A stretch of DNA of 64,000 nucleotides from Tropicimonas sp. IMCC34043 (GTDB lineage: Bacteria; Pseudomonadota; Alphaproteobacteria; Rhodobacterales; Rhodobacteraceae), in assembly GCF_003390845.1 (NCBI RefSeq), contig NZ_QMEK01000004.1, positions 248,001-312,000 of the forward strand, read 5' to 3'. The notes under the pieces were generated by a model. That model saw nothing but the letters and a program-made list of their open reading frames with translations. It was not told the origin of the DNA and did no database searches. The position numbers were made by a program, and so were the translations under genes. Every line of letters starts with the position of its first letter. Positions within the stretch are counted from its first letter, which is position 1. Below are positions 62,522-64,000 of the stretch, in pieces.

Positions 62522-63721
62522 TCAGTTGGCCGGCACCGAGCCAGAGCCGGTATTGCCACGCCCGGTCTGGCTCGACCGTGCCGCGGACAGCGTGTCGCGC
62601 AACTCGTGCTCCATCTTCACCAGTTCCTGTTCGGCGACCGCGCGCCGCGCCTTGCCCTCGTCGGCGATGGCGAGGCTTTCGTTGATCGTGGCGATCAGGT
62701 CAGCATTGGCAGCCTTCACCGCCTCGATGTCGAAGACGCCGCGCTCCATCTGCTGGCGAACCGTCTGGTTGGCCTGGCGCAGGTTCTTCGCGTTCGCCGT
62801 CAGCAACTCGTTGGTCAGGTCGTTGGCGGCCTTCACCGCGCCTGCGGCTTCGGCCGAGCGCTGGATCGTCACCGCCTGCGCCAGCTGGGTTTCCCACAGC
62901 GGCACGGTGTTGACGAGGGTCGAGTTGATCTTGGTGACCAGCGACTTGTCGTTCTCCTGCACCAGCCGGATCGAGGGCAGCGACTGCATCGTCACCTGAC
63001 GGGTCAGCTTCAGGTCGTGGACCCGGCGTTCCAGATCGTCGCGGGCGGCGCGCAGATCGCGCAGCTCCTGGGCCTTCATCACCTGGTTCTGTTCCGCGGC
63101 GGCCTGAACCTCGGCCTCCTTGGCGGGGATCGCAGTCGTGTCGATCTCGCCCAGCTTTGCCTCGCCCGCGGCGATATAGAGCGCCAGTTCGTTGTAGAAC
63201 TTCAAGGTCTTGTCATAGAGCAGGTCGAGCGACTTGATGTCCTTCAGAAGCTTGTGCTCGTGGCCGAGCAGGTCATCGGTGATCCGGTCGATCTGTCCCT
63301 GAACATCCTCGTATTTCGAGACAAAATTCGAGAAAGGCGCCGCCTTGCCGGTCAGCTTTTCCCACCAGCTGCGTTCGCGGCGCACGTCGAGTTCGTTGAC
63401 CGAAAAGCCGCGGATCGTCGAGACGATGTTGCGCAGGCTGTCGCCGGCCGGTCCGACATCCTTGTTCTTCACATCGGCCAGCATGGCCTGGCTGATTTCC
63501 TGCAACTCGCCCTGCGCCCGCGCGCCGAAGGAGACGATGGAATTCGAATCGGCCAGGTCGACCTCGTCCATCCGGCGGCGGATCTCGATGCCAAGTTCGG
63601 GATCTGCCTGTTCGAGCGGCACGACATCGCTTGCCGGTGCCGGCTCGGGCAGGATTGCGGTGGTCACGTCCTCGACTGCCGTCAATGCCTCGGCCGCCCT
63701 TTGCTGAATTTCTTGTGACAT
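62522..63721 (-). CDS. telA: Toxic anion resistance protein TelA
   Basis: A 399-residue, almost wholly helical protein of the TelA/KlaA family, linked to tellurite and other membrane-active stress resistance. It shows ERSWWEKLTGKAAPFSNFVS near residue 115, long coiled coils (EKELEELRDLR-type text here MKAQELRDLRAARDDLERR) and the ELLTANAKNLRQANQTVRQQ segment. The ATG at 63721 lies 25 bases after the xpaC stop. Context with XpaC and an SPFH protein matches known co-occurrence. Confidence 0.9.
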   Translation of the reverse strand: MSQEIQQRAAEALTAVEDVTTAILPEPAPASDVVPLEQADPELGIEIRRRMDEVDLADSNSIVSFGARAQGELQEISQAMLADVKNKDVGPAGDSLRNIVSTIRGFSVNELDVRRERSWWEKLTGKAAPFSNFVSKYEDVQGQIDRITDDLLGHEHKLLKDIKSLDLLYDKTLKFYNELALYIAAGEAKLGEIDTTAIPAKEAEVQAAAEQNQVMKAQELRDLRAARDDLERRVHDLKLTRQVTMQSLPSIRLVQENDKSLVTKINSTLVNTVPLWETQLAQAVTIQRSAEAAGAVKAANDLTNELLTANAKNLRQANQTVRQQMERGVFDIEAVKAANADLIATINESLAIADEGKARRAVAEQELVKMEHELRDTLSAARSSQTGRGNTGSGSVPAN

Positions 63722-63746
63722 TCCATGTACTCCCGAAAAATCCGTT

Positions 63747-64000
63747 TCATTCCATGCGCACGCCTTCGCGCCGCAGGCGGTCGCGCAGCACGTCGATCTC
63801 GATGTCGAGGGCGGTGCGGCCGCCGTCCATCAGCGTCTTCGTCTTGGCCGCGAAATTGGCCTCGAGATCGTCAAGCAGCGCGGTATAGCTGGCGCGCGCC
63901 ACCGGGTCGCGCTGACGGCTGAAGAGATCGGCAAACTTGACCGTCGCCTCGGCCGCGCCCTGCAGATAGACGACCAGATACTTGCGCGCGGCGGCCAGAT
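63747..64000 (-). CDS. XpaC-family protein (5-bromo-4-chloroindolyl phosphate hydrolysis), 3' part
   Basis: Only the last ~84 codons are inside the window; the gene runs off the right edge. The visible part reads ARKYLVVYLQGAAEATVKFA, then FSRQRDPVARASYTALLDDL, then DIEIDVLRDRLRREGVRME at the end. This is the C-terminal pattern of XpaC proteins, which regularly pair with TelA. It is followed by telA after 25 bases on the same strand. Confidence 0.75.
   Translation of the reverse strand, partial: LAAARKYLVVYLQGAAEATVKFADLFSRQRDPVARASYTALLDDLEANFAAKTKTLMDGGRTALDIEIDVLRDRLRREGVRME

Noticed and set aside
1-64000. tRNA, rRNA, CRISPR or insertion sequences
   Set aside because: No tRNA-like cloverleaf ends, no regularly spaced direct repeats and no transposase-like proteins were found by reading; small RNAs cannot be excluded without a covariance search.

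Overview
The window is high-GC chromosomal DNA from an alphaproteobacterium, most likely of the Rhodobacteraceae/Roseobacteraceae group. Supporting signs are the division and cell wall (dcw) gene order with a long-tailed FtsZ, a DUF2484-type small membrane protein between murC and murB, a VPLPA-type C-terminal sorting signal, aerobic cobaltochelatase CobT, a phasin, FnrL-type boxes at cytochrome bd genes, and DUF1289/HemP small proteins. The genus cannot be fixed from this sequence. No rRNA, tRNA, CRISPR array, IS element or prophage was seen.

Layout. (1) 1-18264: the 3' part of ftsI, then murE, murF, mraY, murD, ftsW, murG, murC, a DUF2484-type protein, murB, ddl, ftsQ, ftsA and ftsZ, all on +. 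Many junctions overlap or nearly touch. One HI0933-type flavoprotein gene is inserted on the opposite strand between murD and ftsW. (2) 18429-22139: envelope and repair genes lpxC, bamD, recN. (3) 22250-30134: a D-lactate dehydrogenase-type flavoprotein, a ClC channel/antiporter, a fused LprI-MliC lysozyme inhibitor, an exported phytochelatin-synthase-like peptidase, a GNAT acetyltransferase behind what looks like a leaderless leader-peptide attenuator, OxyR, and a porin. (4) 30204-38505, all on -: DUF427, Xaa-Pro aminopeptidase, a VPLPA-CTERM calcium-loop protein, CobT, a CYTH-CHAD protein, pyridoxal kinase. (5) 38886-48739: acetyl-CoA hydrolase/succinate CoA-transferase, rplY (minus), phasin, a 766-base gene-free stretch, gap, TauE/SafE (minus), a small unknown, rpe, a Tat-exported metallo-hydrolase, a thioredoxin-like protein, and gph and a CbbY-like phosphatase in tight overlap. 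(6) 48730-57418: a YbaY-META protein, an NsrR-like Rrf2 regulator, cydDC and cydABX with two FNR-type boxes, then DUF1289 and hemP. (7) 57526-64000, all on -: dtd and a PfkB kinase, then a five-gene block read as xpaC, telA, DUF2927 lipoprotein, SPFH-GYF protein, zinc-ribbon membrane protein.

How the genes fit together. The left third builds lipid-linked peptidoglycan precursor (MurE/F/D/C/B, Ddl, MraY, MurG) and the divisome (FtsW, FtsQ, FtsA, FtsZ, FtsI). LpxC and BamD extend this to the outer membrane. The cyd block is a self-contained cytochrome bd module: assembly transporter CydDC, oxidase CydABX, a divergent iron-sulfur-type NO-sensor repressor, and FNR boxes in front of both transcription units. 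The gap, rpe, gph and cbbY-like genes suggest sugar-phosphate metabolism and repair of phosphatase substrates. The right-hand XpaC/TelA/SPFH block resembles membrane-stress modules found with tellurite-resistance-type genes.

The most unusual signal is the 5' region of the GNAT gene (27606-27777, minus). It combines a near-consensus promoter whose predicted start falls on an AUG, a 17-codon peptide containing Arg-Trp-Phe-Tyr-Arg-Arg-Tyr, alternative hairpins over its codons, an intrinsic terminator, and a hairpin hiding the GNAT ribosome binding site. The terminator loop is perfectly complementary over 9 bases to the Shine-Dalgarno-hiding arm.
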